Source: Tenacibaculum sp. MAR_2010_89 (GTDB lineage Bacteria > Bacteroidota > Bacteroidia > Flavobacteriales > Flavobacteriaceae). From it: a stretch of DNA of 64,000 nt. Location: contig NZ_FNUB01000005.1 in assembly GCF_900105985.1 (NCBI RefSeq), forward strand, positions 372,001 through 436,000. The letters run 5' to 3'. Position numbers and translations under genes: made by a program. Positions within the stretch are counted from its first letter, which is position 1. The number at the start of each line of letters is the position of its first letter. A model generated the notes under the pieces. The model ran no database searches. It saw nothing but the letters and a program-made list of their open reading frames with translations, and was not told where the DNA came from. This document shows, piece after piece, positions 53,784 to 63,326 of this stretch.

Positions 53784-54206
53784 ATGGAAAATTTATTTAA
53801 AGAAAGGGTTAAAGGAGAATCGTTAGGGATATTTATAGGAAGAATAGTTTTTGGAGTGATAGCAATTATTGGATTAGCCATATTATTTGGGTATGTAATT
53901 ATGTGGTTATGGAATACATTAATGCCAGAGATATTCGGGTTACCAGTTATTAGTTATTGGCAAGCAGTAGGGTTATTTATTTTGTCTAAAATTTTATTAT
54001 GCTCTGGAGGAAAACATAGTTCGGACTGCTCTCCAAGAGAAAAAAAGAAGCATAAATTTAGATCTTTTGATAAAAACAGATGTAATAAGAATGTTTCTGA
54101 CTGGGAACATTATGAAAAATTCTGGAAAGAGGAGGGGAGTGACGCTTACGAAAAATTCAAAGAGCGTATAGATGAAAACAGTAATACAGATACTAAACAA
54201 GAATAA
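53784..54206 (+). CDS. small membrane protein in the sigma factor operon
   Basis: A 140-residue protein with two membrane spans (about 14-44, IFIGRIVFGVIAIIGLAILFGYVIMWLW; about 53-72, VISYWQAVGLFILSKILL), then a soluble basic-aromatic tail with four Cys (CSGGKHSSDC, NRCNK) and acidic residues. It has no zinc-binding HxxxCxxC anti-sigma motif, so it is not a ZAS-type anti-sigma. Position between sigma and HMA-like genes suggests a sensor or membrane partner; the function is unknown. Confidence 0.78.
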   Translation: MENLFKERVKGESLGIFIGRIVFGVIAIIGLAILFGYVIMWLWNTLMPEIFGLPVISYWQAVGLFILSKILLCSGGKHSSDCSPREKKKHKFRSFDKNRCNKNVSDWEHYEKFWKEEGSDAYEKFKERIDENSNTDTKQE

Positions 54207-54209
54207 ATT

Positions 54210-54428
54210 ATGAAATTATTTATTTACGGAACAGATATAAATACTGAACATAAAGTGAAATCGATTCATAAACTATTTAATGAAGATAGTAATATAATTG
54301 ATGTATCAATTGATATTGAAGATATTGATAATGTTTTACGAATAGAAGCAACTGATTATATAGAAGAAGTTGATATTATTAATAAAGTTGAAAAGAAAGG
54401 ATTCCATTGTGTGGAATTAGTTGATTAA
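54210..54428 (+). CDS. HMA-like domain protein lacking the metal-binding CxxC
   Basis: The 72-residue protein shows the ferredoxin-like beta-alpha-beta-beta-alpha-beta pattern of heavy-metal-associated domains: KLFIYGTDI, HKVKSIHKLFNEDSNIIDVSID, NVLRIEAT, EVDIINKVEKKGFHCVELVD. The metal site, normally GMTCxxC, reads GTDINTEH, so it has no Cys pair and probably cannot carry copper in the usual way. It is three bases from the membrane protein gene in the sigma operon. It could be a sensor or interaction domain; that is inference. Confidence 0.7.
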   Translation: MKLFIYGTDINTEHKVKSIHKLFNEDSNIIDVSIDIEDIDNVLRIEATDYIEEVDIINKVEKKGFHCVELVD

Positions 54429-54442
54429 GTAAAGAAAAATAA

Positions 54443-54470
54443 AAAAACCGATACATCTGTATCGGTTTTT
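54443..54470 (+). terminator. terminator after the sigma factor operon
   Basis: A 13-bp stem (54443-54455 with 54458-54470), A-rich on the left and T-rich on the right. Confidence 0.88.
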
Positions 54471-54520
54471 ATTTTAAAAGCAATTCTTAAGAATTGTAAT
54501 ATTTTAAGACTAAGGTTTGT

Positions 54521-56599
54521 TTACCAAATTCTAACTCTTTCTTCAGGTGTTATATACATTTTATCACCTTCTTTAACGTCAAAAGCTTTGTAAAAAGCAT
54601 CTACGTTTTTAAGAGGCATATAAGCTCTATATTGTCCAGGAGCATGTGTATTGGTCATGATTAAGTTTTTTAAAGCTTCATCACGCATTTTTGTTCTCCA
54701 AATAGTACCCCAAGAAAGGAAGAAACGTTGCTCAGCATTAAAACCGTCAATATCAGCAGGACGACCATTCTTTTTTAAGAAAATTTGTAAACCTTCATAA
54801 GCAGCTTGAACTCCTCCTAAATCTCCAATATTTTCTCCTAATGTATATTTACCGTTTAAGTGCATGCTATCTATAGCAATAATATCACTGTATTGTTTAA
54901 CTAACTTGTCTCCAATAGTTTTAAACTTTTTTGAATCATCTTCTGTCCACCAATTTTTTAAGTTTCCATCACCATCAAAACGAGCACCAGAATCATCAAA
55001 ACTATGAGAAATTTCATGACCGATAACAGCTCCAATTCCTCCATAGTTTACAGCTTCATCAGCTTTGTAGTTGTAAAAAGGAGGTTGTAAAATTGCTGCT
55101 GGAAATACGATTTCATTATTTACTGGATTAAAGTAAGCGTTTACAGTTTGAGGAGACATTCCCCATTCAGTTCTGTCAACTTTCTTACCTAATTTAGCCA
55201 TGTTTTTATTATAATTCCATTTAGCTACATTAATTGCATTTTCAAAATATGTACCTCCATTTTTTAAGCCTTTTACTTGTAATGCAGAATAATCTTTCCA
55301 CTTATCAGGATATGCAATTTTAACAGTTAACTTATGTAATTTTGCTAAAGCTTTCTCTTTAGTTTCTTCACTCATCCAAGGTAATTGAGCAATACGTTTT
55401 TCGAAACCTAACATTACATTATCAATCATTTCCTTAGCTTTTTTCTTTGCTTCTGGCGGAAATTTAGCATCAACGTATAATTTACCTAAAGCTTCACCGA
55501 TAGCACCGTTTAAGTTTCCTAAAGCACGCTCATTTCTTGGGCGTTGTTTTTTAGCACCACGCATTGTTTTGCTGTAAAACTCCCAGTTTGCTATTTCTAA
55601 ATCAGTACTTAATAAGTTAAGTGAAGTGTTAATAGTATTCCAACGTAATACTAATTTGATATCTTCTACAGAACGAGTTGTAAAAATATCATTCATTGCT
55701 TTAAAGTACCCAGGATCAGTAACAATTATTTTTTCAATATTGTTAACACCAATTCCTTTTAAATGAGCATCCCAATCAATTGCAGGTGCTAATTCTTGAA
55801 GTTCAGCAACTGTCATTGGGTTATACATTTTACGAGTGTCTCTTCGCTCTTCTTTAGTCATCATTGGTTCAGCTAAACTAGCTTCAAAAGCAACAATATT
55901 TGCTGCATTTTTTTTAGCAGTAGCTTCATCATCACCAAATTTAACTAACATTTTAGCAACAAACTCTTGGTATTTTTCTAATTTGTCTTTTACTTTTTCA
56001 TCTACATAATAATCTCTAGATAAACCAAGACCACCACCACTTAAATAACCAGCATTCATACTACTGTTTTTTAAGTCGTTAAAAACACCAAAATCATAAA
56101 AACCACCACCTCCGTATTGAGCCATATTAGTTAAATATGTTTCAACATCTTTTTTAGTTTTTATAGCATCAATCTTAGCTAAATATGGAGCTACAGGAGC
56201 TATACCTTGTTTATTACGTGATACAGTATCCATGATGCTTTCATAATAGTTCACTGCCTTCTCTTGGTCTGAATCTATTTCATTTCCTTTAGAATCTTTT
56301 ATTTTTGGAAAATTACCTTCTTCAATAGCTTTATTTAAAATAGCTAATACATCGGCATCCGTTTTTTTACGAAGTTCTCCAAAGCCACCCCAAGAAGTTC
56401 TATCGGCAGGAATTTCAGTTTTATCTAACCAAGTACCGTTAACATATCTAAAGAAATCATCTGTAGGTTTAACAGATGTGTCCATGTTTTCTAATATGAT
56501 ACCTTGAGCTTTCTCTTCAGGTTTTTTTTCAGTTTTACAAGCAACAACACCTAAAGAGGCTACAGCTGTTGTAAAAACAAGTTTATGTATGGTTTTCAT
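54521..56599 (-). CDS. M13-family metallopeptidase lipoprotein (neprilysin/PepO-like)
   Basis: The 692-residue protein has lipobox LGVVAC (Cys 21). It matches M13 along its length, from DFFRYVNGTWLDKTEIPADR through NAYFNPVNNEIVFPAAIL to the zinc site HEISH (528-532) with ENIGDLGGVQAAY (Glu ligand) downstream, and the C-terminal CxxW-like end replaced by ERVRIW. M13 enzymes cut oligopeptides. The lipid anchor puts it in the periplasm or outer membrane. It lies beside an S9 peptidase gene with the same orientation, and the two probably act on imported peptides. Confidence 0.95.
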   Translation of the reverse strand: MKTIHKLVFTTAVASLGVVACKTEKKPEEKAQGIILENMDTSVKPTDDFFRYVNGTWLDKTEIPADRTSWGGFGELRKKTDADVLAILNKAIEEGNFPKIKDSKGNEIDSDQEKAVNYYESIMDTVSRNKQGIAPVAPYLAKIDAIKTKKDVETYLTNMAQYGGGGFYDFGVFNDLKNSSMNAGYLSGGGLGLSRDYYVDEKVKDKLEKYQEFVAKMLVKFGDDEATAKKNAANIVAFEASLAEPMMTKEERRDTRKMYNPMTVAELQELAPAIDWDAHLKGIGVNNIEKIIVTDPGYFKAMNDIFTTRSVEDIKLVLRWNTINTSLNLLSTDLEIANWEFYSKTMRGAKKQRPRNERALGNLNGAIGEALGKLYVDAKFPPEAKKKAKEMIDNVMLGFEKRIAQLPWMSEETKEKALAKLHKLTVKIAYPDKWKDYSALQVKGLKNGGTYFENAINVAKWNYNKNMAKLGKKVDRTEWGMSPQTVNAYFNPVNNEIVFPAAILQPPFYNYKADEAVNYGGIGAVIGHEISHSFDDSGARFDGDGNLKNWWTEDDSKKFKTIGDKLVKQYSDIIAIDSMHLNGKYTLGENIGDLGGVQAAYEGLQIFLKKNGRPADIDGFNAEQRFFLSWGTIWRTKMRDEALKNLIMTNTHAPGQYRAYMPLKNVDAFYKAFDVKEGDKMYITPEERVRIW

Positions 56600-56738
56600 T
56601 ATATATAATTAGATTGATTTAATTAAATGCAAAACTTAGATGTTTTCTCTTCAATAGTATTTTTCATCCTTTTCTTTAATAAACTTTTTCGCCAGGTTTA
56701 TTTAATAAGACAATAAATGGGAGAAAATGTTACAAAGC

Positions 56739-58898
56739 TTAACTTTTAATTTTTGATTTAGATGGGTTTGGTAATTGATCAAAGCCCATGTTAAATAATG
56801 TAAATCCAAATATATCAGCATACTGTTCAATAGTTTTTGCTACTGGGGTACCTGCTCCATGACCTGCATTTGTTTCAATTCTAATTAAAACTGGGTTAGC
56901 TCCTTTTTGTTTGTCTTGTAGTTCAGCTGCAAATTTAAAACTATGGGCTGGTACCACTCTATCATCATGGTCACCAGTTGTTACCATAGTTGCAGGATAC
57001 TTTACATCTTTATTTACATTATGTACAGGTGAATAGCCTTTTAAGTATTCAAACATTTCTTTACTTTGCTCAGAAGTTCCATAGTCATAAGCCCAACCAG
57101 CTCCAGCTGTAAATGTGTGATAACGTAACATATCTAATACTCCAACTGCAGGTAGCGCTACTTTCATTAAATCTGGTCGTTGTGTCATAGTTGCTCCAAC
57201 TAATAAACCACCATTTGATCCACCACGAATAGCTAAATACTCTGATGAGGTATATTTTTCTTTAATTAAATACTCAGCAGCGGCTATAAAATCGTCAAAA
57301 ACATTTTGTTTTTTTAGTTTAGTTCCTGCATCGTGCCATTTTTTTCCATATTCACCACCACCACGTAAATTAGGTACAGCATACACACCACCTTGTTCCA
57401 TCCAAACGGCATTTGCAACACTAAAACTTGGCGTTAAACTTACATTAAATCCTCCATAACCATATAGTATAGTAGGATTGTTTCCATCAAGCTTTATTCC
57501 TTTTTTATACGTTATAATCATAGGTACTTTTGTACCATCTTTTGAAGTGTAAAATACTTGTTTACTTTCATATCCATCAGCATCAAAAGCAATATTTGGT
57601 TTCCAGTATATCTCATAAGTACCATCTTCTGGATTGAATTTATATGAAGATCCAGGAGTGTTATAATTGGTGAATGAAAAATATAACTCTTTAGCTTCTT
57701 TTTTTCCTCCAAAACCACCAACAGATCCTACTCCAGGTAATTTTATTTCTCTAACTAATTTTCCATCGTAATCATACTGTAATACTTTTGAAACAGCATC
57801 TACCATATATTCAGCAAAGAAATAACCAGAACCAGTTGACGGACTTAATACATTCTCTGTTTCAGGAATAAAATCTTTCCAGTTCTTTTCTGTAGGATTT
57901 GATGCATCAACTGTAACTATTTTTTGATTCGGTGCATTAAGGTTAGTAACTAAATATAACTGAGTTCCTTTATTTTCTATAACATAAGTATCACTATTGT
58001 CAGTATCTAAAATTGTAACAATAGGATTATTGTCATTTGATAAATCTTTCATTAATAATTTATTCCCAGAAGTAGATATTCTTGGATAAATAAAAAGATA
58101 CTTACCATCTTCGGTAACACCACCACTAACATATCTATGTTTTTCTTCAGGTTTAGCTCCGAAAATTACCTTGTCTTCTTTTTGACTTGTTCCTAATTTA
58201 TGGTAATATAATTTATGTTGATCAGTTTTAGCAGATAGCTGACTTCCTTTAGGCTTGTCATAGCTTGAATAGTAGAAACCATCGTTTCCTTTCCATGATA
58301 TTCCAGAAAATTTAACATCAACAATAGTGTCTTCTTTAATTTCTTTTGACTCAGCATCCATAATGATTACTTTTCTCCAATCACTTCCGCCTTCTGATAT
58401 TGAATAAGCTAACGTTTTTTTGTCTTTTGAAAAGCTAACCGAACCTAATGATGTAGTTCCGTCTTCTGCAAATGTATTTGGGTCTAAAAAAACCTCTTCT
58501 TTACCATCTTTGTCTTTTCTATATAAAACATAATGGTTTTGTAAACCATTGTTTTTATAGAAGTATGTATAGTCGCCTCTTTTAAAAGGAACACCTAATT
58601 TTTCGTAATTCCATAATTCAGACAATCGATTTTTTAATTCTTTACGATAAGGAATTTTATCTAAGTAATCGAAAGTAACTTCATTCTCAGCTTTAACCCA
58701 AGCTTCAGTTTCTTTACTTTTATCATCTTCTAACCAACGATAGTTGTCTGTTATTTTTGTTCCAAAATAATCATCAACTACGGGAATTTTAGTAGTTTCA
58801 GGGTAGTTCACAGTAATGTCTCTTTTTGTGTTTTTTGATTCTTTACAAGCCATAAATATAGAGCCAGTAATTAGAATAGGAATGATTAGTTTTTTCAT
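56739..58898 (-). CDS. S9-family prolyl oligopeptidase lipoprotein
   Basis: The 719-residue protein has a lipobox (SIFMAC, Cys 18), an N-terminal seven-bladed propeller (about 30-450: [32 protein letters not shown]) and an alpha/beta hydrolase domain (about 460-719). The catalytic triad is visible: Ser 561 in GGSNGG, Asp in [14 protein letters not shown], and His in [11 protein letters not shown]. The family cleaves after proline in short peptides. It is 139 bp from the M13 gene and in the same direction. Confidence 0.96.
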   Translation of the reverse strand: MKKLIIPILITGSIFMACKESKNTKRDITVNYPETTKIPVVDDYFGTKITDNYRWLEDDKSKETEAWVKAENEVTFDYLDKIPYRKELKNRLSELWNYEKLGVPFKRGDYTYFYKNNGLQNHYVLYRKDKDGKEEVFLDPNTFAEDGTTSLGSVSFSKDKKTLAYSISEGGSDWRKVIIMDAESKEIKEDTIVDVKFSGISWKGNDGFYYSSYDKPKGSQLSAKTDQHKLYYHKLGTSQKEDKVIFGAKPEEKHRYVSGGVTEDGKYLFIYPRISTSGNKLLMKDLSNDNNPIVTILDTDNSDTYVIENKGTQLYLVTNLNAPNQKIVTVDASNPTEKNWKDFIPETENVLSPSTGSGYFFAEYMVDAVSKVLQYDYDGKLVREIKLPGVGSVGGFGGKKEAKELYFSFTNYNTPGSSYKFNPEDGTYEIYWKPNIAFDADGYESKQVFYTSKDGTKVPMIITYKKGIKLDGNNPTILYGYGGFNVSLTPSFSVANAVWMEQGGVYAVPNLRGGGEYGKKWHDAGTKLKKQNVFDDFIAAAEYLIKEKYTSSEYLAIRGGSNGGLLVGATMTQRPDLMKVALPAVGVLDMLRYHTFTAGAGWAYDYGTSEQSKEMFEYLKGYSPVHNVNKDVKYPATMVTTGDHDDRVVPAHSFKFAAELQDKQKGANPVLIRIETNAGHGAGTPVAKTIEQYADIFGFTLFNMGFDQLPNPSKSKIKS

Positions 58899-58924
58899 CT
58901 TAAAAAAGAATTAGATAGTTCTCT

Positions 58925-58932
58925 CAAAGTTA
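58925..58932 (-). promoter_or_regulatory. -7 element for the S9 peptidase gene
   Basis: On the minus strand TAACTTTG matches TAnnTTTG; it is 26 bp before the start codon. A clear -33 element is not visible. Confidence 0.4.
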
Positions 58933-59071
58933 GAAGAAAAATAGGCAAGAGTGTTACATTTTAAGAGGATTTTAACATAAATCCATTTTTTGTAATTATT
59001 ATCAGTTAAAACGACTAATTTTACAATTAAGAGATTTAAAGTAAAAGTAAGGTTATAATTAATTTTAAAAA

Positions 59072-59431
59072 ATGACAGAAAATTTAACAAAGGAAACTTT
59101 TCTTGAAAAGGTTTTTAACTATGAAAAGAATAAAGAATGGAGTTTTGAAGGTGAAATTCCAGCAATTATTGATTTTTATGCTGATTGGTGTGGTCCATGT
59201 AAGGCATTAGCTCCTGTTTTAGAAGATTTAAGTAATGAGTATGAAGGTAAAATACATATTTATAAAGTAGATACGGAAGCAGAACAAGAACTTTCTGCAG
59301 CGTTTGGTATTCGAAGTATACCTTCTATGCTTTTTTGCCCTAAAGGTGAAGAGCCACAAATGGCAAATGGAGCACTCCCCAAAAAACAAATTGAACAAAT
59401 AATTGGAGACGTTTTAAAAATAAAAAAGTGA
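59072..59431 (+). CDS. trxA: thioredoxin
   Basis: A 119-residue thioredoxin with the active-site WCGPC at 39-43, preceded by AIIDFYADWCGPCK, and followed by IHIYKVDTEAEQELSAAFGIRSIPSML with the cis-proline IPS. An N-terminal 18-residue extension (MTENLTKETFLEKVFNYE) is a bit longer than in E. coli TrxA. It has no signal peptide, so it acts in the cytoplasm as a dithiol reductant, for example for the ribonucleotide reductase encoded just downstream; that pairing is inferred from proximity. Confidence 0.94.
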   Translation: MTENLTKETFLEKVFNYEKNKEWSFEGEIPAIIDFYADWCGPCKALAPVLEDLSNEYEGKIHIYKVDTEAEQELSAAFGIRSIPSMLFCPKGEEPQMANGALPKKQIEQIIGDVLKIKK

Positions 59432-59452
59432 TGTTAAAAACATCACTTTTTT
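59422..59452 (+). terminator. terminator overlapping the thioredoxin stop codon
   Basis: A 12-bp stem (59422-59433 with 59441-59452), seven-base loop and T-run. The stop codon 59429-59431 lies in the left arm. Confidence 0.88.
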
Positions 59453-59559
59453 TTATGAAATGAACTGTTTTAAGAAACTCAGTGATTATCACTACGGAAG
59501 CTTTTTTTTGGTTTTTAATTATTTGATTAGTAGTTTTTTAAGAATTGTGTTTTTAGAGC

Positions 59560-59595
59560 GTTAAAAACTTAAAAACATCATTTTGTTAAAAACTT
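59560..59595. repeat. 11-bp direct repeat upstream of nrdB
   Basis: GTTAAAAACTT occurs at 59560-59570 and 59585-59595, 25 bp apart, in the otherwise featureless 268-bp gap between trxA and nrdB. It could be a regulator-binding pair; in A+T-rich DNA such repeats may also be chance. Confidence 0.3.
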
Positions 59596-59699
59596 CAAGG
59601 GATTTGTGAATAAGTATGGCTTTCAATTTTTAGTAAAAATTCCAATCTTTGTTTTCCCCTAACAACCTAAAAATAACACATTAAATTTTAGTTTACAGA

Positions 59700-60671
59700 A
59701 TGGCTAGTATTGAACCAATTTTACAAGAGAATAAAGACAGATTTGTAATTTTTCCAATTCAACATAATGACTTATGGGAATGGTACAAAAAACAACAAGC
59801 ATGTTTTTGGACTGCTGAAGAAATTGATTTATCTGTAGATGTTGTAGATTGGGAAACTAAATTATCAGATGATGAGCGTTATTTTATTAAGCATGTGTTA
59901 GCTTTTTTCGCAGCTTCTGATGGAATTGTAAATGAAAACTTAGCTGAAAACTTTGTAAATGAAGTTCAGTATTCTGAAGCAAAGTTCTTTTATGGTTTTC
60001 AAATAATGATGGAAAACATTCATTCTGAAACGTATTCATTATTAATAGATACGTATGTGAAAAACGAAGCAGAGAAAGATAGGTTATTTAAAGCTATCGA
60101 AATTTTTCCTGCTATTAAAAAGAAAGCTGAATGGGCATTAAAATGGATAGAGTCAGATTCATTTGCTGAACGTTTAATCGCTTTTGCAGCGGTTGAAGGA
60201 ATATTCTTCTCAGGATCATTTTGTTCTATTTTCTGGTTAAAGAAAAGAGGATTATTACCTGGGCTAGCTTTTTCTAATGAACTAATTTCTCGTGATGAAG
60301 GAATGCACTGTGATTTTGCAGTTCATTTACACAATAATCATATTGTAAATAAAGTACCTAAAGACCGAATTCGAGCTATTATTATTGATGCGTTAAGTAT
60401 TGAAAGAGAGTTTATTACTGAGTCTTTACCTGTGAGTTTAATTGGTATGAATGCCAAATTAATGACACAGTATTTAGAATACGTAACCGATAGGTTATTA
60501 CTAGAATTTGGATGCGAAAAAGAATACAATGCTACTAATCCATTTGATTTTATGGAAATGATTTCATTAGAAGGAAAAACAAACTTCTTTGAAAAAAGAG
60601 TATCTGAGTATCAAAAAGCAGGAGTATCATCTGGTGGTACAGGAGACATTAGCTTCGATGCTGATTTTTAA
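59700..60671 (+). CDS. nrdB: class Ia ribonucleotide reductase beta subunit
   Basis: The 323-residue protein is an R2 of the eukaryote-like type. The di-iron site is visible: Asp in [13 protein letters not shown], Glu and His in ENIHSETY, where Tyr 112 is the radical tyrosine, and the second set in [13 protein letters not shown] and [11 protein letters not shown]. The C-terminal DISFDADF is the peptide that binds R1. NrdB holds the tyrosyl radical that starts reduction of ribonucleoside diphosphates. nrdA follows after 175 bp. Confidence 0.97.
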   Translation: MASIEPILQENKDRFVIFPIQHNDLWEWYKKQQACFWTAEEIDLSVDVVDWETKLSDDERYFIKHVLAFFAASDGIVNENLAENFVNEVQYSEAKFFYGFQIMMENIHSETYSLLIDTYVKNEAEKDRLFKAIEIFPAIKKKAEWALKWIESDSFAERLIAFAAVEGIFFSGSFCSIFWLKKRGLLPGLAFSNELISRDEGMHCDFAVHLHNNHIVNKVPKDRIRAIIIDALSIEREFITESLPVSLIGMNAKLMTQYLEYVTDRLLLEFGCEKEYNATNPFDFMEMISLEGKTNFFEKRVSEYQKAGVSSGGTGDISFDADF

Positions 60672-60712
60672 ATAAGAACGACATACTGCTACCCCCTACA
60701 TGCGGTAAATTT

Positions 60713-60739
60713 TGCTAAAACACGATTGTGTTTTTAGCA
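60713..60739 (+). other. stem-loop between nrdB and nrdA
   Basis: 60713-60723 pairs with 60728-60739 with one bulge and loop GATT. No long T-run follows, so it is a possible attenuator or mRNA processing site that could set the nrdA/nrdB ratio. Confidence 0.4.
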
Positions 60740-60846
60740 TCATAATATTTTCAAAAAGAAATAAAATTATTTTAACATGTATGAGTTATTATAAGCATGA
60801 TGCTTTAGTGACTCTATAAACCAACTTAAAAACCAATAGTAATAAT

Positions 60847-63246
60847 ATGTATGTAGCAAAAAGAGATGGTAGAAAAGAACCTGTAATGTTTGACAAAATT
60901 ACAGCAAGGGTTAAAAAAATGTGTTACGGATTAAACCAAATTGTTGATCCGGTAAAAGTAGCGATGCGTGTTATTGAAGGGTTGTATGATGGAGTAACTA
61001 CTTCAGAATTAGACAACTTAGCGGCTGAGGTAGCTGCGACAATGACTACAGCTCATCCTGATTATGCAAAGTTGGCTGCAAGAATTGCTGTATCAAACTT
61101 ACATAAAGATACAAAGAAATCGTTTTCAGAAACGATGATTGATTTATATGAATATGTAAATCCACGTACAGAAAAAAAATCTCCTTTGTTAGCTGATGAT
61201 GTGTATGAAATTATCATGAAAAACGCTGATAAATTAGATTCTACTATTATTTATAGTCGTGATTTTAATTACGATTATTTTGGTTTTAAAACTTTAGAAC
61301 GTTCTTATTTATTAAAATTAAATGGGAATATTGTTGAACGCCCACAGCACATGTTAATGCGTGTGTCTATTGGTATTCATAAAGAAGATATTGACGAAGC
61401 AATCGCTACATACGAATTAATGAGTAAAAAATATTTTACACATGCTACGCCAACATTATTCAATGCAGGTACACCTAAACCACAAATGTCATCTTGTTTC
61501 TTATTACAAATGCAAGATGATAGTATAGAGGGTATTTACGATACATTGAAACAAACTGCAAAAATTTCGCAATCTGCGGGAGGTATTGGTTTGTCTCTAC
61601 ATAATATTCGTGCAACAGGTAGTTATATTGCTGGTACAAACGGTACATCAAACGGTATTGTACCAATGTTAAAAGTATTTAATGATACTGCACGTTATGT
61701 AGATCAAGGAGGAGGAAAGCGTAAGGGTTCTTTCGCAATGTATTTAGAACCTTGGCATGCTGATATTTATGATTTTCTTGATTTAAAGAAAAATCATGGT
61801 AAAGAAGAAATGAGAGCACGTGATTTATTTTATGCGATGTGGATTTCTGATTTATTTATGGAGCGTGTGCAAAAAGATGCTGATTGGACGTTAATGTGTC
61901 CACATGAATGTCCGCATTTATTTGATAGCTATGGTGAAGAGTTTGAGCGTTTATATACAAGTTACGAAGCCGCTGGAAAAGGTAGAAAAACCATTAAAGC
62001 ACGTGATTTATGGGAGAAAATTTTAGAATCGCAAATTGAAACAGGTACTCCGTACATGTTATATAAAGATGCTGCTAACCGTAAATCAAATCAAAAGAAT
62101 TTAGGAACTATTCGTTCTTCAAATTTATGTACTGAAATTATGGAATATACTGCTAAAGATGAGGTAGCAGTATGTAATTTAGCTTCTATAGCAATACCAA
62201 TGTTTGTTGGTGAAGATGAAAATGGAAATAAGTTTTTTGACCATGATAAGTTATTTAAAGTAACTAAAAAAGTTATTAGAAACTTAGATACGGTAATTGA
62301 TAGAAATTATTACCCGGTTGTAGAAGCGGAGAATTCGAATGTTCGTCACCGTCCAGTTGGATTAGGAATTCAAGGATTGGCAGATGCATTTATTATGTTA
62401 CGTATGCCATTTACATCTGATGAAGCTAAAAAGTTAAATCAAGAAATATTTGAAACTTTGTATTTTGCATCTGTAACGTCATCAATGGAAATAGCAAAAG
62501 CAAAAGAACCATATTCAACATTTAAAGGTTCACCAATGTCTGAAGGAGAGTTTCAACACAATATGTGGGGAATTAAAGAAGAGGATTTAAGTGGTCGTTG
62601 GGATTGGAGTAATTTACGTAAAGAGGTAATGGAGCATGGAGTTCGTAATTCATTATTGGTTGCACCAATGCCTACTGCATCTACTTCTCAAATTTTAGGA
62701 AACAATGAAGCTTTTGAGCCATATACTTCTAATATTTATACGCGTAGAGTATTATCTGGTGAGTTTATTGTAGTAAATAAACATTTATTAGAAGATTTAG
62801 TAGAGTTGAATTTATGGGATAACAACATGAAGGAAGATATTATGCGTGCAAACGGATCTATCCAGCATATTGAAGAAATCCCTCAAGACTTAAAAGATTT
62901 ATATAAAACAGTTTGGGAAATGAGTATGAAAGATATTATTGATATGGCTCGCCATAGAGGATATTTTATCGATCAATCTCAATCGTTAAACTTATTTATG
63001 AAAGATCCAGATTTTGGTAAGTTAACATCAATGCATTTCTATGCTTGGAAAAGTGGTTTAAAAACAGGAATGTATTATTTACGTACTAAATCGGCAGTAA
63101 ACGCAAAACAGTTTACATTAAACATTGAGAAGAAAGAAGAAGTAATTGAAGATGATAAACCAATGAGTGCTTCTGAATTTAAAGCAATGGTAGACGCTTC
63201 TAAAAATGGAGCGCCAGACGATGATTGCTTAATGTGTGGATCTTAA
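60847..63246 (+). CDS. nrdA: class Ia ribonucleotide reductase alpha subunit
   Basis: The 799-residue R1 subunit has an N-terminal ATP-cone (about 1-90: [20 protein letters not shown]), then the catalytic barrel with [21 protein letters not shown] (active-site Cys), NLCTEIMEY with the Cys/Glu of the finger loop, and [24 protein letters not shown]. The C-terminus DDDCLMCGS supplies the redox-active Cys pair that thioredoxin re-reduces. It makes dNDPs from NDPs with NrdB. An allosteric ATP-cone suggests overall activity control by ATP/dATP. Confidence 0.97.
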   Translation: MYVAKRDGRKEPVMFDKITARVKKMCYGLNQIVDPVKVAMRVIEGLYDGVTTSELDNLAAEVAATMTTAHPDYAKLAARIAVSNLHKDTKKSFSETMIDLYEYVNPRTEKKSPLLADDVYEIIMKNADKLDSTIIYSRDFNYDYFGFKTLERSYLLKLNGNIVERPQHMLMRVSIGIHKEDIDEAIATYELMSKKYFTHATPTLFNAGTPKPQMSSCFLLQMQDDSIEGIYDTLKQTAKISQSAGGIGLSLHNIRATGSYIAGTNGTSNGIVPMLKVFNDTARYVDQGGGKRKGSFAMYLEPWHADIYDFLDLKKNHGKEEMRARDLFYAMWISDLFMERVQKDADWTLMCPHECPHLFDSYGEEFERLYTSYEAAGKGRKTIKARDLWEKILESQIETGTPYMLYKDAANRKSNQKNLGTIRSSNLCTEIMEYTAKDEVAVCNLASIAIPMFVGEDENGNKFFDHDKLFKVTKKVIRNLDTVIDRNYYPVVEAENSNVRHRPVGLGIQGLADAFIMLRMPFTSDEAKKLNQEIFETLYFASVTSSMEIAKAKEPYSTFKGSPMSEGEFQHNMWGIKEEDLSGRWDWSNLRKEVMEHGVRNSLLVAPMPTASTSQILGNNEAFEPYTSNIYTRRVLSGEFIVVNKHLLEDLVELNLWDNNMKEDIMRANGSIQHIEEIPQDLKDLYKTVWEMSMKDIIDMARHRGYFIDQSQSLNLFMKDPDFGKLTSMHFYAWKSGLKTGMYYLRTKSAVNAKQFTLNIEKKEEVIEDDKPMSASEFKAMVDASKNGAPDDDCLMCGS

Positions 63247-63264
63247 AACAATAAATTATAAGTG

Positions 63265-63298
63265 AAAAAAAGAGAAGTCGAAAGGCTTCTCTTTTTTT
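63265..63298 (+). terminator. terminator after nrdA
   Basis: A 15-pair stem (63265-63279 with 63284-63298, one G-U) closed by a GAAA tetraloop, with a T-run in the right arm. Confidence 0.92.
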
Positions 63299-63326
63299 AG
63301 TAAATTCGACAAATTTTATTCAAATG

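Noticed and set aside
56600..56738. A promoter with TAnnTTTG before the M13 gene
   Set aside because: The minus-strand sequence has TAAGTTTTG with one extra base, so it does not match exactly.
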